Positions 44,159 to 50,347 of a stretch of DNA of 64,000 nucleotides are shown in pieces; the stretch's first letter is position 1; each line of letters starts with the position of its first letter. The stretch spans positions 38,978 to 102,977 of the forward strand of contig DBQU01000001.1 in assembly GCA_002305765.1 (NCBI GenBank). Direction: 5' to 3'. The notes under the pieces were generated by a model. The model was not told the origin of the DNA. It saw only the letters and a list, made by a program, of their open reading frames with translations, and did no database searches. The stretch comes from Deltaproteobacteria bacterium UBA1386 (GTDB lineage: Bacteria; Desulfobacterota; Syntrophorhabdia; Syntrophorhabdales; Syntrophorhabdaceae). The translations under genes were made by a program, and so were the position numbers.

Positions 44159-44383
44159 TCAGAGATCGCCTCGATCCGATGCAGTCCCCGAGGCCGCGCC
44201 GGGGGAGTCGGTGGTCATGGCGCCGGGTGTTTTTTCGGCAGGCACCGACAGCGAACGTTCGATCGGTTCCGGGACGGGTACGACGGGCGGGTCGGGCGGA
44301 TCCCGTCCCTTGTCTGCGAGGCAGATATTGACGGAAGTGACGAGAAACGTGATGGTTGCCAGGATCAGTACAAGCTTCTTCAC
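44159..44383 (-). CDS. Small secreted proline-rich peptide B
   Basis: A 74-residue product from a GTG start, too weakly marked to be sure of: an AGGGAGG site lies 12 bases upstream, longer than ideal. The first 24 residues (KKLVLILATITFLVTSVNIC then LA) form a clean signal peptide, followed by DKGRDPPDPPVVPVPEPIE and a Ser/Thr/Pro-rich tail. It shares the ICLAD junction and the DPPDPP motif with the peptide encoded 46 bp upstream, so the two look like duplicates. It is followed by the TPR-CHAT gene after 118 bp. Confidence 0.55.
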   Translation of the reverse strand: MKKLVLILATITFLVTSVNICLADKGRDPPDPPVVPVPEPIERSLSVPAEKTPGAMTTDSPGAASGTASDRGDL

Positions 44384-44429
44384 CGGATGTGCGTGCCTCC
44401 CTGCGTCATATGAACCTGCCCTGGATCTC

Positions 44430-44561
44430 TTAACCCGGCAGGCAGACCGTGTAGCCCGAGGGCTGCTGGGGCGCCGGCGGGTCGGGCGGGTCGGCAAGGC
44501 ATATGCTTGATGCCGACATCATGATAAGGGTGGAGATGATGATCCTTGTGATCATTTTCAT
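44430..44561 (-). CDS. Small secreted proline-rich peptide A
   Basis: A 43-residue product: signal peptide MKMITRIIISTLIMMSASS then ICLA, and a 20-residue mature part beginning DPPDPPAPQQ and ending with a lone Cys in TVCLPG. AAAGGGG precedes the ATG. It resembles the next small gene (same ICLAD...DPPDPP signature). It is the first gene after a good minus-strand promoter, with peptide B and the TPR-CHAT gene downstream. It is not a recognised family. Confidence 0.55.
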   Translation of the reverse strand: MKMITRIIISTLIMMSASSICLADPPDPPAPQQPSGYTVCLPG

Positions 44562-44614
44562 TGCGCAAACCCCTTTGTCGCAACGTTCAGTGCCTTGCGG
44601 CCAGTCCTGATAGA

Positions 44615-44643
44615 GTTATATGCAAAAGAAGGGGAATTGTCAA
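44615..44643 (-). promoter_or_regulatory. Sigma-70 promoter of the small-peptide/TPR-CHAT operon
   Basis: On the minus strand: TTGACA (44643-44638), 17-base spacer, TATAAC (44620-44615). Transcription would start near 44608, about 47 bases before the first peptide ATG. Confidence 0.65.
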
Positions 44644-44663
44644 TAAGTACGGCCCTTTTAGTG

Positions 44664-44692
44664 TTGACAACCAGGTCTCGGAAGTGCAGAAT
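44664..44692 (+). promoter_or_regulatory. Sigma-70 promoter of the PhzF gene
   Basis: TTGACA (44664-44669), 17-base spacer, CAGAAT (44687-44692). It is back-to-back with the peptide-operon promoter, the two -35 boxes being about 20 bp apart. Confidence 0.5.
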
Positions 44693-44747
44693 CTCGAAGG
44701 GGCCTTCAAACCAACCTGTCGATACTTCACGGAAAGAGGAATGTGTC

Positions 44748-45533
44748 ATGAAGATCTTTCACGTCGATGCCTTCACGCCCGAACCGTTCGGCGGCAATCC
44801 CGCGGGGGTCTGCATTCTCTCCCATCCCAAGGTGGATGCCTGGATGCAGCGCGTGGCCGCGGAGATGAACCTTTCGGAAACGGCTTTCCTTATCCGCGCG
44901 GCCGACGGGTACAGCCTGAGATGGTTCACCCCGATGGTAGAGGTTGACCTGTGCGGACACGGGACCCTGGCGAGCGCGCACATCCTGTGGCAGGAAGGTC
45001 TGGCAGCGAGGGATGAGAAGATCACCTTTCACACACGAAGCGGCGTGTTGACCTGCACACAGGACGGGGAATGGGTCGGCCTCGATTTTCCAGCGACCCC
45101 CGATGTTGAGGTCGCTCCCCCGGAGGGTATCGCGGAGGCGCTTGGCGCTGTCCCGTTGTACGTGGGCGTGAGCCGCTCCGATTATATTATAGAGGTGGAT
45201 TCCGAAGAGACGGTGCGAGGCCTGACCCCGGACTATGACAAGATACTCGGGCTGCCCGTCCGCGGGGTGATCGTGACCAGCAGGGCGACCTCGGATGAGT
45301 TCGATTTCGTGTCACGTTTCTTCGCCCCTGCCGTTGGCGTCAATGAAGATCCCGTCACCGGTTCGGCCCATTGCTGCCTGGGGCCCTTCTGGGGCAGGCG
45401 TCTTGGCAGGGAAAGCCTCATCGCCCGGCAGGTATCACGTCGCGGAGGCGTGGTAAAGGTCCGCCTCGCCGGTGACCGTGTCCATCTCTTCGGCCAGGCG
45501 GTTACGGTGATGAAAGGGGAGATGGTGGTGTAG
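44748..45533 (+). CDS. PhzF family isomerase-like protein
   Basis: A 261-residue PhzF-fold protein: FHVDAFTPEPFGGNPAGVC at the start, the catalytic Glu in EMNLSETAFL, LRWFTPMVEVDLCGHGTLAS, FFAPAVGVNEDPVTGSAHC and a closing GGVVKVRLAGDRVHL. This fold includes diaminopimelate-epimerase relatives and a phenazine isomerase; no phenazine genes are nearby, so the substrate is unknown. The ATG follows AGAGGA at 8 bases; the frame's earlier codons are unconserved. Confidence 0.92.
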   Translation: MKIFHVDAFTPEPFGGNPAGVCILSHPKVDAWMQRVAAEMNLSETAFLIRAADGYSLRWFTPMVEVDLCGHGTLASAHILWQEGLAARDEKITFHTRSGVLTCTQDGEWVGLDFPATPDVEVAPPEGIAEALGAVPLYVGVSRSDYIIEVDSEETVRGLTPDYDKILGLPVRGVIVTSRATSDEFDFVSRFFAPAVGVNEDPVTGSAHCCLGPFWGRRLGRESLIARQVSRRGGVVKVRLAGDRVHLFGQAVTVMKGEMVV

Positions 45534-45546
45534 AGTGAGAACGGGT

Positions 45547-45763
45547 AATGGGCTATAGGTTATAGGTATAGGTTATAGAAAGGATGGGGCCAATTAGGGC
45601 GGACTAGGGTCTCTTAACTCTTTTGTGCGGATCGCGAAGGCGCTGTGTGGCAAAAATGCCGGGAGTCGAACCGGCAAAATTGCCGAAAAGAATCCCGGTC
45701 ACGGGAAGGAGTTGTTTTTTGTTCCTGCCTATCACCCATCACCTATGACCCATCACCTGATCT
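45547..45763. repeat. Short-unit repeat arms between phzF and nrpR
   Basis: Left: GGCTATA, GGTTATA, GGTATA, GGTTATA (45549-45577). Right: ATCACCC, ATCACCT, ATGACCC, ATCACCT (45729-45758). The arms are 7-base stepped but only loosely inverse. The interior holds the two palindromes listed separately and a short inverted TCCCG/CGGGA pair (45692-45706) followed by TTGTTTTTT, a possible terminator for phzF. Confidence 0.5.
45648..45685. promoter_or_regulatory. Two tandem NrpR-type palindromes between convergent genes
   Basis: TGGCAAAAATGCCG (45648-45661) and CGGCAAAATTGCCG (45672-45685), starts 24 bp apart. Both share the CGGCA...TGCCG arrangement seen at nrpR and at the FMN glutamate synthase homologue. 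They lie downstream of both flanking genes, so their target is unclear. Confidence 0.45.
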
Positions 45764-46768
45764 TTACAGGTATTCCTTTATCCTGCTTTCCATCTCGTCG
45801 TAGCGGAAGAGCCTCGTGAAATCGATGAGCCCCGCAAGCGCGCGGGAATAGGCCCTTACGCCGGTTTCTTCGAGAATGGAGACGGGGTTCAGGCCGCCTA
45901 TCACGATGGCCCCGACCCTGCCTTCATTCACAGGGATGTCGAGGAGTGGCTGCCCGGGCAGGCCGATGCGGACAAGGCCCCCGAGGCCTATCCTCTTGAG
46001 TTTTCCCGCAAGCTGTTCGACGAGGTCCCTGCTCTCGGCGGGGAACTCGCGGAAACTGGCGCCGATCCTGCCGCTTCCCGTGTCGACCGCTCCCATGTAG
46101 TTTGTCATCCCGCTGCGGATAAACACCTCCAGGGGATCGATGCTCGTTCCGTCATACATGATGATCTCCACGAAACGGACCGGCTTCTTGTCCTCGATCT
46201 CGAGAAGCCCTCCGAAGCGCGAGACGGTGGGGATCCCGTGCTTGAGGAGAACGCCGTTGAGGGTTATGGAGCATACCGTTCCGACACCGATCATTCCTTC
46301 GGGTATGCTGATATGTCCCAGGGTCTCCCCCGGGCTCAGGAAGGCCATGAGGTGGCCCATCGCATAGCCGTCGGCATACACTCGTGTTATGTAGTCCACA
46401 TTCTTCGCCAGCTGACGAGGGTCCACGATGGTCACGTTGATGACAACGCTGCCCGATGTCGTATTGAGGTCGAAGGACATCTGGTAGGTCATGCGGTCAA
46501 TCTTTGCCGAGAGGAATCCCACGCGGTCGATTATACGGGAGGAGTCGAGCTCGCTCTCTCCCCGGGCTGTTATCTCGTGGCCCTTCTTGCGTGCCTGGCG
46601 GGCCAGGCCCTCCGTATCCATCCTCTGCAGGTAGAGCCTGACGGTCCTTTCGCTGATATCGTGCCCGAGAGACTGAAGTTCCTGGGCTATCTTCGTACTT
46701 GTGAGGGGTGTGGAGGAATTCCTGAGGATGCCCAGGATCAGGAGGTCCTTCTTTCTCTTTCTGTCCAT
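45764..46768 (-). CDS. nrpR: NrpR-type nitrogen transcriptional regulator
   Basis: A 334-residue regulator with an N-terminal winged helix (residues 1-75, LGILRNSSTPLTSTKIAQEL, ISERTVRLYLQRMD) and one NrpR effector domain (GMIGVGTVCSITLNG, IPTVSRFGGLLEIEDKKP, IGASFREFPAESRD, GAIVIGGLNPVSILEETG). In methanogens NrpR represses nitrogen-assimilation genes and is released by 2-oxoglutarate. Here the gene has its own palindrome upstream (46807) and is divergent from a glutamate synthase homologue, so autoregulation and control of the neighbour are likely. AAAGGAG precedes the ATG. Confidence 0.88.
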   Translation of the reverse strand: MDRKRKKDLLILGILRNSSTPLTSTKIAQELQSLGHDISERTVRLYLQRMDTEGLARQARKKGHEITARGESELDSSRIIDRVGFLSAKIDRMTYQMSFDLNTTSGSVVINVTIVDPRQLAKNVDYITRVYADGYAMGHLMAFLSPGETLGHISIPEGMIGVGTVCSITLNGVLLKHGIPTVSRFGGLLEIEDKKPVRFVEIIMYDGTSIDPLEVFIRSGMTNYMGAVDTGSGRIGASFREFPAESRDLVEQLAGKLKRIGLGGLVRIGLPGQPLLDIPVNEGRVGAIVIGGLNPVSILEETGVRAYSRALAGLIDFTRLFRYDEMESRIKEYL

Positions 46769-46806
46769 GTCACGCTGCTCCTTTGCGGCAAAACCAAATC
46801 TATTAG

Positions 46807-46820
46807 CGGCAAATTTGCCG
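46807..46820 (-). promoter_or_regulatory. NrpR-type operator upstream of nrpR
   Basis: CGGCAAATTTGCCG is a perfect 14-bp palindrome 39 bp before the nrpR ATG. A half-site CGGCAA (46787-46792) lies 20 bp away, two helical turns, between it and the gene. The pair suits cooperative autorepression. Confidence 0.6.
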
Positions 46821-46898
46821 GTGTTGTTATGATATCCGATGAAAGACCCCTTTGCAAGAACAATCGCAACGAACCCCTTAATTATTATAAAAATCTAG

Positions 46899-46927
46899 TT
46901 GACAAGGAAACCGGGTGTTGATATTCT
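46899..46927 (+). promoter_or_regulatory. Sigma-70 promoter of the FMN glutamate synthase homologue
   Basis: TTGACA (46899-46904), 17-base spacer, TATTCT (46922-46927), close to consensus. The start site would be near 46934, inside the operator cluster that follows. Confidence 0.7.
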
Positions 46928-46957
46928 TTGCCGAAGTTAAGCGGCAATGGCTTGCCG
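46928..46957 (+). promoter_or_regulatory. NrpR-type operator cluster overlapping the start site
   Basis: TTGCCG (46928-46933), CGGCAA (46942-46947) and TTGCCG (46952-46957) form two overlapping inverted pairs; CGGCAATGGCTTGCCG is the cleaner one, with a 4-base rather than 2-base centre. Position just after the -10 box is typical of a repressor site. Confidence 0.6.
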
Positions 46958-47004
46958 GTAAAGTGGCAGGAAGTTACCGTAGAGAATACATTAGGGAGGT
47001 TGAC

Positions 47005-48645
47005 ATGATAGAGTGGTCCAAGACGAATGACGCAATTGGAACCGTGAACCGTGGTAACCCGGCGGAATCGGGGCTGTGCACGCTGTGCCGGGCGGACTGC
47101 AAAGGGAGATGCGAAACGTTCCTGTCGAGCCTGAAGGGCAGGAAGATCCTCTACCCGAGAGATTTCGGTATCGTTACGGCGGGCAGCGCGAACACGACCC
47201 ATGTCGGCGTGAACTACAACGCGCTGAGGATCCAGGGTTATCTCTACGGTGTTCGAGGCCTGCCGAAGGGACTCAAGAACACGGCGGACGATTGCATCTT
47301 CCCGAACGTCAGCATCGAATCCGAATTCGGGTCGAAGGTGATCACAAAGACGAAAATGCCTATCATGACAGGCGCCCTCGGTTCCACCTTCATCGCTGCA
47401 AAATACTGGGATTCCTTCGCCACCGGCGCCGCCCTCGTCGGCATTCCGATCGTTGTCGGAGAGAACGTTGTCGGTATCGACAAAGAGGCGGTCATCAACA
47501 ACGGCAAGATCGAAAAGGCGCCGGAGCTCGACAGGCGCATCGACACATTCCTGAAATACTATGACGGCTACGGAGCGATCATCGTCCAGATGAACGTCGA
47601 GGACACGCGCAACGGCGTGGCCGAATACGTCATCGACAAGTACGGCGACAAGGTCATCATCGAACTGAAATGGGGCCAGGGCGCGAAGGACATCGGCGGT
47701 GAGATCCAGGTGGACAGCCTCGACTACGCCCTGTTCCTCAAGAACAGGGGTTATATCGTCGACCCCGATCCGACCATTCCCGAGGTCCAGGAGGCCTTCA
47801 AGCACGGTGCCATCAAATCCTTTGCCCGCCACAGCAGACTTGGTTACACGGACCTCTCCACGCCCGAAAAGGTGCGGGAGAACTTCATGAGGTCCGTCAA
47901 CTATCTTCGCAAGCTCGGATACAGGAGGATCTCACTCAAGACCGGTTCCTACGGCATGGAGGCCCTTGCGATGTCTCTCAAGTTCGCAACGGATGCGAAG
48001 CTCGACCTGCTCACCATCGACGGTTCCGGCGGAGGGACAGGCATGAGCCCGTGGAACATGATGGAATCCTGGGGTGTGCCCTCGCTTCTGCTACACAGCA
48101 AGGCGTATGAGTATGCCACGATCATAGCGGCACAGGGGCAGAAGGTCGTGGACCTCGCCTTCGCCGGAGGCCTGGCGCGTGAGGACCACATATTCAAGGC
48201 GCTCGCGCTCGGCGCCCCATACACGAAGATGATCTGCATGGGCAGGGCCGCCATGATACCCGGTTTCGTGGGTTCCAACATCGAAGGCGTTCTGAAGCCG
48301 CAGAACAGGGCAAAGGTCAACGGGAACTGGGACGAACTCGCCCCCGCGGTGAAGGAACTCGGTTCCTCGGTGGAGGAGATCTTTGCGGGTTACTACGATG
48401 TCCAGAAGAGGGTGGGCGCATCGGAGATGAAGAACATTCCATTCGGTGCCATTGCCATGCGGACCCTGGCGGACAAGCTTGCGGCCGGCCTCCAGCAGCT
48501 CATGGCGGGCGCGCGGAAGTTCAACCTGAAAGACATTAGCAGGCAGGATGTGTTCTCTGCCAACAGGGACGTCGAGAGGGAGACGGGAATCCCCTTTATC
48601 ACGGACGTCCTCGACGAAAGGGCGAAGAAGATCCTCAATTCATAA
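47005..48645 (+). CDS. FMN-binding glutamate synthase family protein
   Basis: A 547-residue protein with the glutamate synthase FMN barrel: GALGSTFIAAKYWD, IELKWGQGAKDIGGEI, ISLKTGSYGMEALAMSLKF, DGSGGGTGMSPWNMMESWG and LAFAGGLAREDHIFKALALG. The N terminus has four cysteines (CTLCRADCKGRC) instead of ferredoxin motifs, and the usual C-terminal [3Fe-4S] cysteines are absent, so it is not a canonical GltB. The ATG at 47005 has AGGGAGGT upstream; the frame's earlier part overlaps promoter and operators. Placement behind NrpR-type sites suggests nitrogen control. Monocistronic, ended by a clear terminator. Confidence 0.87.
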   Translation: MIEWSKTNDAIGTVNRGNPAESGLCTLCRADCKGRCETFLSSLKGRKILYPRDFGIVTAGSANTTHVGVNYNALRIQGYLYGVRGLPKGLKNTADDCIFPNVSIESEFGSKVITKTKMPIMTGALGSTFIAAKYWDSFATGAALVGIPIVVGENVVGIDKEAVINNGKIEKAPELDRRIDTFLKYYDGYGAIIVQMNVEDTRNGVAEYVIDKYGDKVIIELKWGQGAKDIGGEIQVDSLDYALFLKNRGYIVDPDPTIPEVQEAFKHGAIKSFARHSRLGYTDLSTPEKVRENFMRSVNYLRKLGYRRISLKTGSYGMEALAMSLKFATDAKLDLLTIDGSGGGTGMSPWNMMESWGVPSLLLHSKAYEYATIIAAQGQKVVDLAFAGGLAREDHIFKALALGAPYTKMICMGRAAMIPGFVGSNIEGVLKPQNRAKVNGNWDELAPAVKELGSSVEEIFAGYYDVQKRVGASEMKNIPFGAIAMRTLADKLAAGLQQLMAGARKFNLKDISRQDVFSANRDVERETGIPFITDVLDERAKKILNS

Positions 48646-48670
48646 CCCCGCAACAGGGAAGGCGTCACGA

Positions 48671-48707
48671 AGAGGGTGGGCGAAGCGGTCCACCCTCTCT
48701 TTTTTTG
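48671..48707 (+). terminator. Rho-independent terminator
   Basis: AGAGGGTGG (48671-48679) pairs with CCACCCTCT (48690-48698), followed by a CTTTTTTT run. It lies 26 bp after the glutamate synthase homologue's stop. Confidence 0.9.
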
Positions 48708-48783
48708 CCGACTGTGACCTTAATCATTTCCCGGGCCTCTCATCTCGTATATATAGATAGGAACATAAGGAAAGAGGGGCTTG

Positions 48784-48930
48784 ATGGACGCATCCCCGGT
48801 CATCTCAAAAAGCGACCACCAGAAGACGAACGCCAGGCTCGAAAAACCTGTGCTCTTTGCCGGGGGGATACGAGGCAGGGAGCACAGGAAAAGACGTGAG
48901 GCAGCGCAAGAAAGGAGGCTGATGCAATGA
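48784..48930 (+). CDS. Micro-protein of unknown function, coupled to the next gene
   Basis: A 48-residue hydrophilic, basic product beginning MDASPVISKSDHQKTNARLE and ending EAAQERRLMQ. AAAGAGGGG precedes the ATG, and its last four bases form ATGA with the start of the 63-residue gene that follows, so the pair would be translationally coupled. It starts 77 bp after a strong terminator, hence needs its own promoter; TATATA at about 48750 could be the -10. No family recognised. It could alternatively be a leader region for the next gene. Confidence 0.4.
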   Translation: MDASPVISKSDHQKTNARLEKPVLFAGGIRGREHRKRREAAQERRLMQ

Positions 48931-49118
48931 TACGTGAGATCAGGTTCATCGTGACCGGCGAGGTCAGGAAGCCAAAGCTGGGTGACTGGTTTCTCAACCG
49001 AAACAACTTTCCCATATGCGCCGTTCAGGACTTCAACGTGACCAAATTTCCCATACTGAAGATGGAGGTCTTCGACGACCAGGGGAAAGCCGTCGAGACC
49101 CGCTGCGCAGGCATGTAG
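48927..49118 (+). CDS. Small protein of unknown function
   Basis: A 63-residue product, MIREIRFIVTGEVRKPKLGD at the start, with alternating hydrophobic residues suggesting a small beta-rich fold and two cysteines (PICAVQ, TRCAGM). It has a strong AAAGGAGG site 9 bases upstream. A very stable hairpin (49137-49162) follows 18 bp after the stop. I do not recognise the family. Confidence 0.6.
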   Translation: MIREIRFIVTGEVRKPKLGDWFLNRNNFPICAVQDFNVTKFPILKMEVFDDQGKAVETRCAGM

Positions 49119-49136
49119 CGGAAGGGGCAATGCAGC

Positions 49137-49162
49137 GACGCCCGGGGAATCCCCCGGGCGTC
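49137..49162 (+). terminator. Strong GC hairpin after the micro-gene pair
   Basis: GACGCCCGGGG pairs with CCCCGGGCGTC around the loop AATC, an 11-bp perfect stem. No T-run follows, so it may protect the 3' end or work with Rho rather than act as an intrinsic terminator. Confidence 0.6.
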
Positions 49163-49228
49163 TCCATCCCTGCCTTCCATCAAATTTTGCAGTCCACTCC
49201 AACCCGTTGACCTGTCACTGCCCCCTCC

Positions 49229-49276
49229 GTTCAAACGATTCAAACGGCTCAAGTGATTCAAGCAGTTCAAGCCGTT
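49229..49276. repeat. Tandem 9-bp-unit array (GTTCAAACG/ATTCAAGCA type), single arm
   Basis: Five consecutive nine-base units (GTTCAAACG, ATTCAAACG, GCTCAAGTG, ATTCAAGCA, GTTCAAGCC). No inverse arm is visible nearby, unlike most elements of this sort. It lies just before the epimerase-like gene. Confidence 0.7.
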
Positions 49277-49332
49277 TTTAGGGTGGCAATCCCCGCCTTT
49301 GTCGGTTAATATATCCGCGGAGGTTGGCCGCG

Positions 49333-49764
49333 GTGAAGCTCGATCACATCGGTTTTGTTGTGGAAAGGATCGACGAGTTCGTCGAAACCCTGAGGAGCAT
49401 AGGTTTTCCCGCAGCCACGAGACCCGTTCCCGACCATGACAAGAATGTCAACGCGTCATTTGTACCGGTGGGGGAAAAGGATGAGGTCTACCTCGAGGTG
49501 CTCGAGCCGCTGGATGAGAGATCGGCGGTCCACAATTTTCTCAAAAGGACCGGCGGCGGGTTGCACCATTTGTGTTTCGAGGTGGACGATATAGCGAAGG
49601 CCTCGAAGGAGTTGGAGGAGAAGGGGTTCAAAATGGTCTCGCCGCCGACCGATTGTGGTGCTTACGACGAGAACCTCGATCGTTCCTGCACGGGAGTGAC
49701 GAGGATATCATTTTTCCTTCTTCCCAACCGGCTTCTTGTGGAACTCGTCGAGAAGGGGCGCTGA
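49333..49764 (+). CDS. VOC-fold protein, methylmalonyl-CoA epimerase-like
   Basis: A 143-residue glyoxalase/VOC protein with metal ligands expected at KLDHIGFVV, GGGLHHLCFEVDD and LLVELVE. The size and the HH in the middle match methylmalonyl-CoA epimerase, which interconverts the R and S forms in propionate metabolism; a glyoxalase-type lyase is an alternative. A GTG start at 49333 has GGAGG nine bases upstream; the TTG at 49324 abuts that site and cannot be used. No methylmalonyl-CoA mutase is nearby. Confidence 0.75.
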   Translation: MKLDHIGFVVERIDEFVETLRSIGFPAATRPVPDHDKNVNASFVPVGEKDEVYLEVLEPLDERSAVHNFLKRTGGGLHHLCFEVDDIAKASKELEEKGFKMVSPPTDCGAYDENLDRSCTGVTRISFFLLPNRLLVELVEKGR

Positions 49765-49782
49765 AAAGGGGGAACTGTCACG

Positions 49783-50340
49783 GTGACGAGACACGATGCG
49801 GAACAGTTGCTGAAGAAGCATGTGAAGAACGAGCGGATGCTCAACCACTGCTATGCGGCGGAGGCGGTGATGAGGTCGCTGGCCGGGCGCTTCGGTGAAG
49901 ACGTCGAGAAATGGGGCCTTGCAGGTCTTCTGCACGATATCGACATCGAGATCACCGACGCCGATCTCTCCCGGCACTGCCTCGAGGCGCAAAAGATACT
50001 GACCGCCGAAGGCATCGATCCTGAAACGGTTGAAGCCGTTGTGATGCACAACGAGGCGGTAACGGGGGGCAGGAAGCGCGAGACCCGCTTTCAGCACGCC
50101 CTTGCCGCGGCCGAGACGATTACGGGTCTCATCGTTGCCACGACCCTCGTGTATCCCGACAAGAAGCTTGCCAGCGTGAAGGCAAAGTCCGTGGTCAAGC
50201 GCATGAAGGAAAAGGCCTTCGCGGCTTCCGTGAACCGCGATATCATCCTGGAATGCGAGGTCATCGGCATTCCCCTTAACGAGTTCGCCGAACTGTCCAT
50301 CGCCGCGATGCTCGGGATCAGCGGCCGGCTGGGATTGTGA
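49783..50340 (+). CDS. HD-domain phosphohydrolase-like protein
   Basis: A 185-residue HD-superfamily protein: LNHCYAAEAVMRSLAGRF with the first His, the HD pair in LAGLLHDIDIE and a third His in VEAVVMHNEA. These residues bind metal in HD hydrolases of nucleotides. The C-terminal half resembles predicted metal-dependent hydrolases of unknown substrate. GTG start; 7 bp before the transporter gene, so the epimerase-like, HD and transporter genes may be one transcript. Confidence 0.85.
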   Translation: MTRHDAEQLLKKHVKNERMLNHCYAAEAVMRSLAGRFGEDVEKWGLAGLLHDIDIEITDADLSRHCLEAQKILTAEGIDPETVEAVVMHNEAVTGGRKRETRFQHALAAAETITGLIVATTLVYPDKKLASVKAKSVVKRMKEKAFAASVNRDIILECEVIGIPLNEFAELSIAAMLGISGRLGL

Positions 50341-50347
50341 GAGCGCG

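Noticed and set aside
45625..45819. Short plus-strand frame between phzF and nrpR
   Set aside because: It runs through palindromes and repeat arms into the antisense of nrpR, with no ribosome site.
46956..46979. CGGTAA ... TTACCG inverted pair downstream of the NrpR-type sites
   Set aside because: The 12-base gap differs from the other sites and it overlaps the leader; too weak to call an operator.
48720..49202. 160-codon minus-strand frame
   Set aside because: It covers the micro-gene pair, whose frames have ribosome sites; the antisense frame has none and runs through the hairpin.
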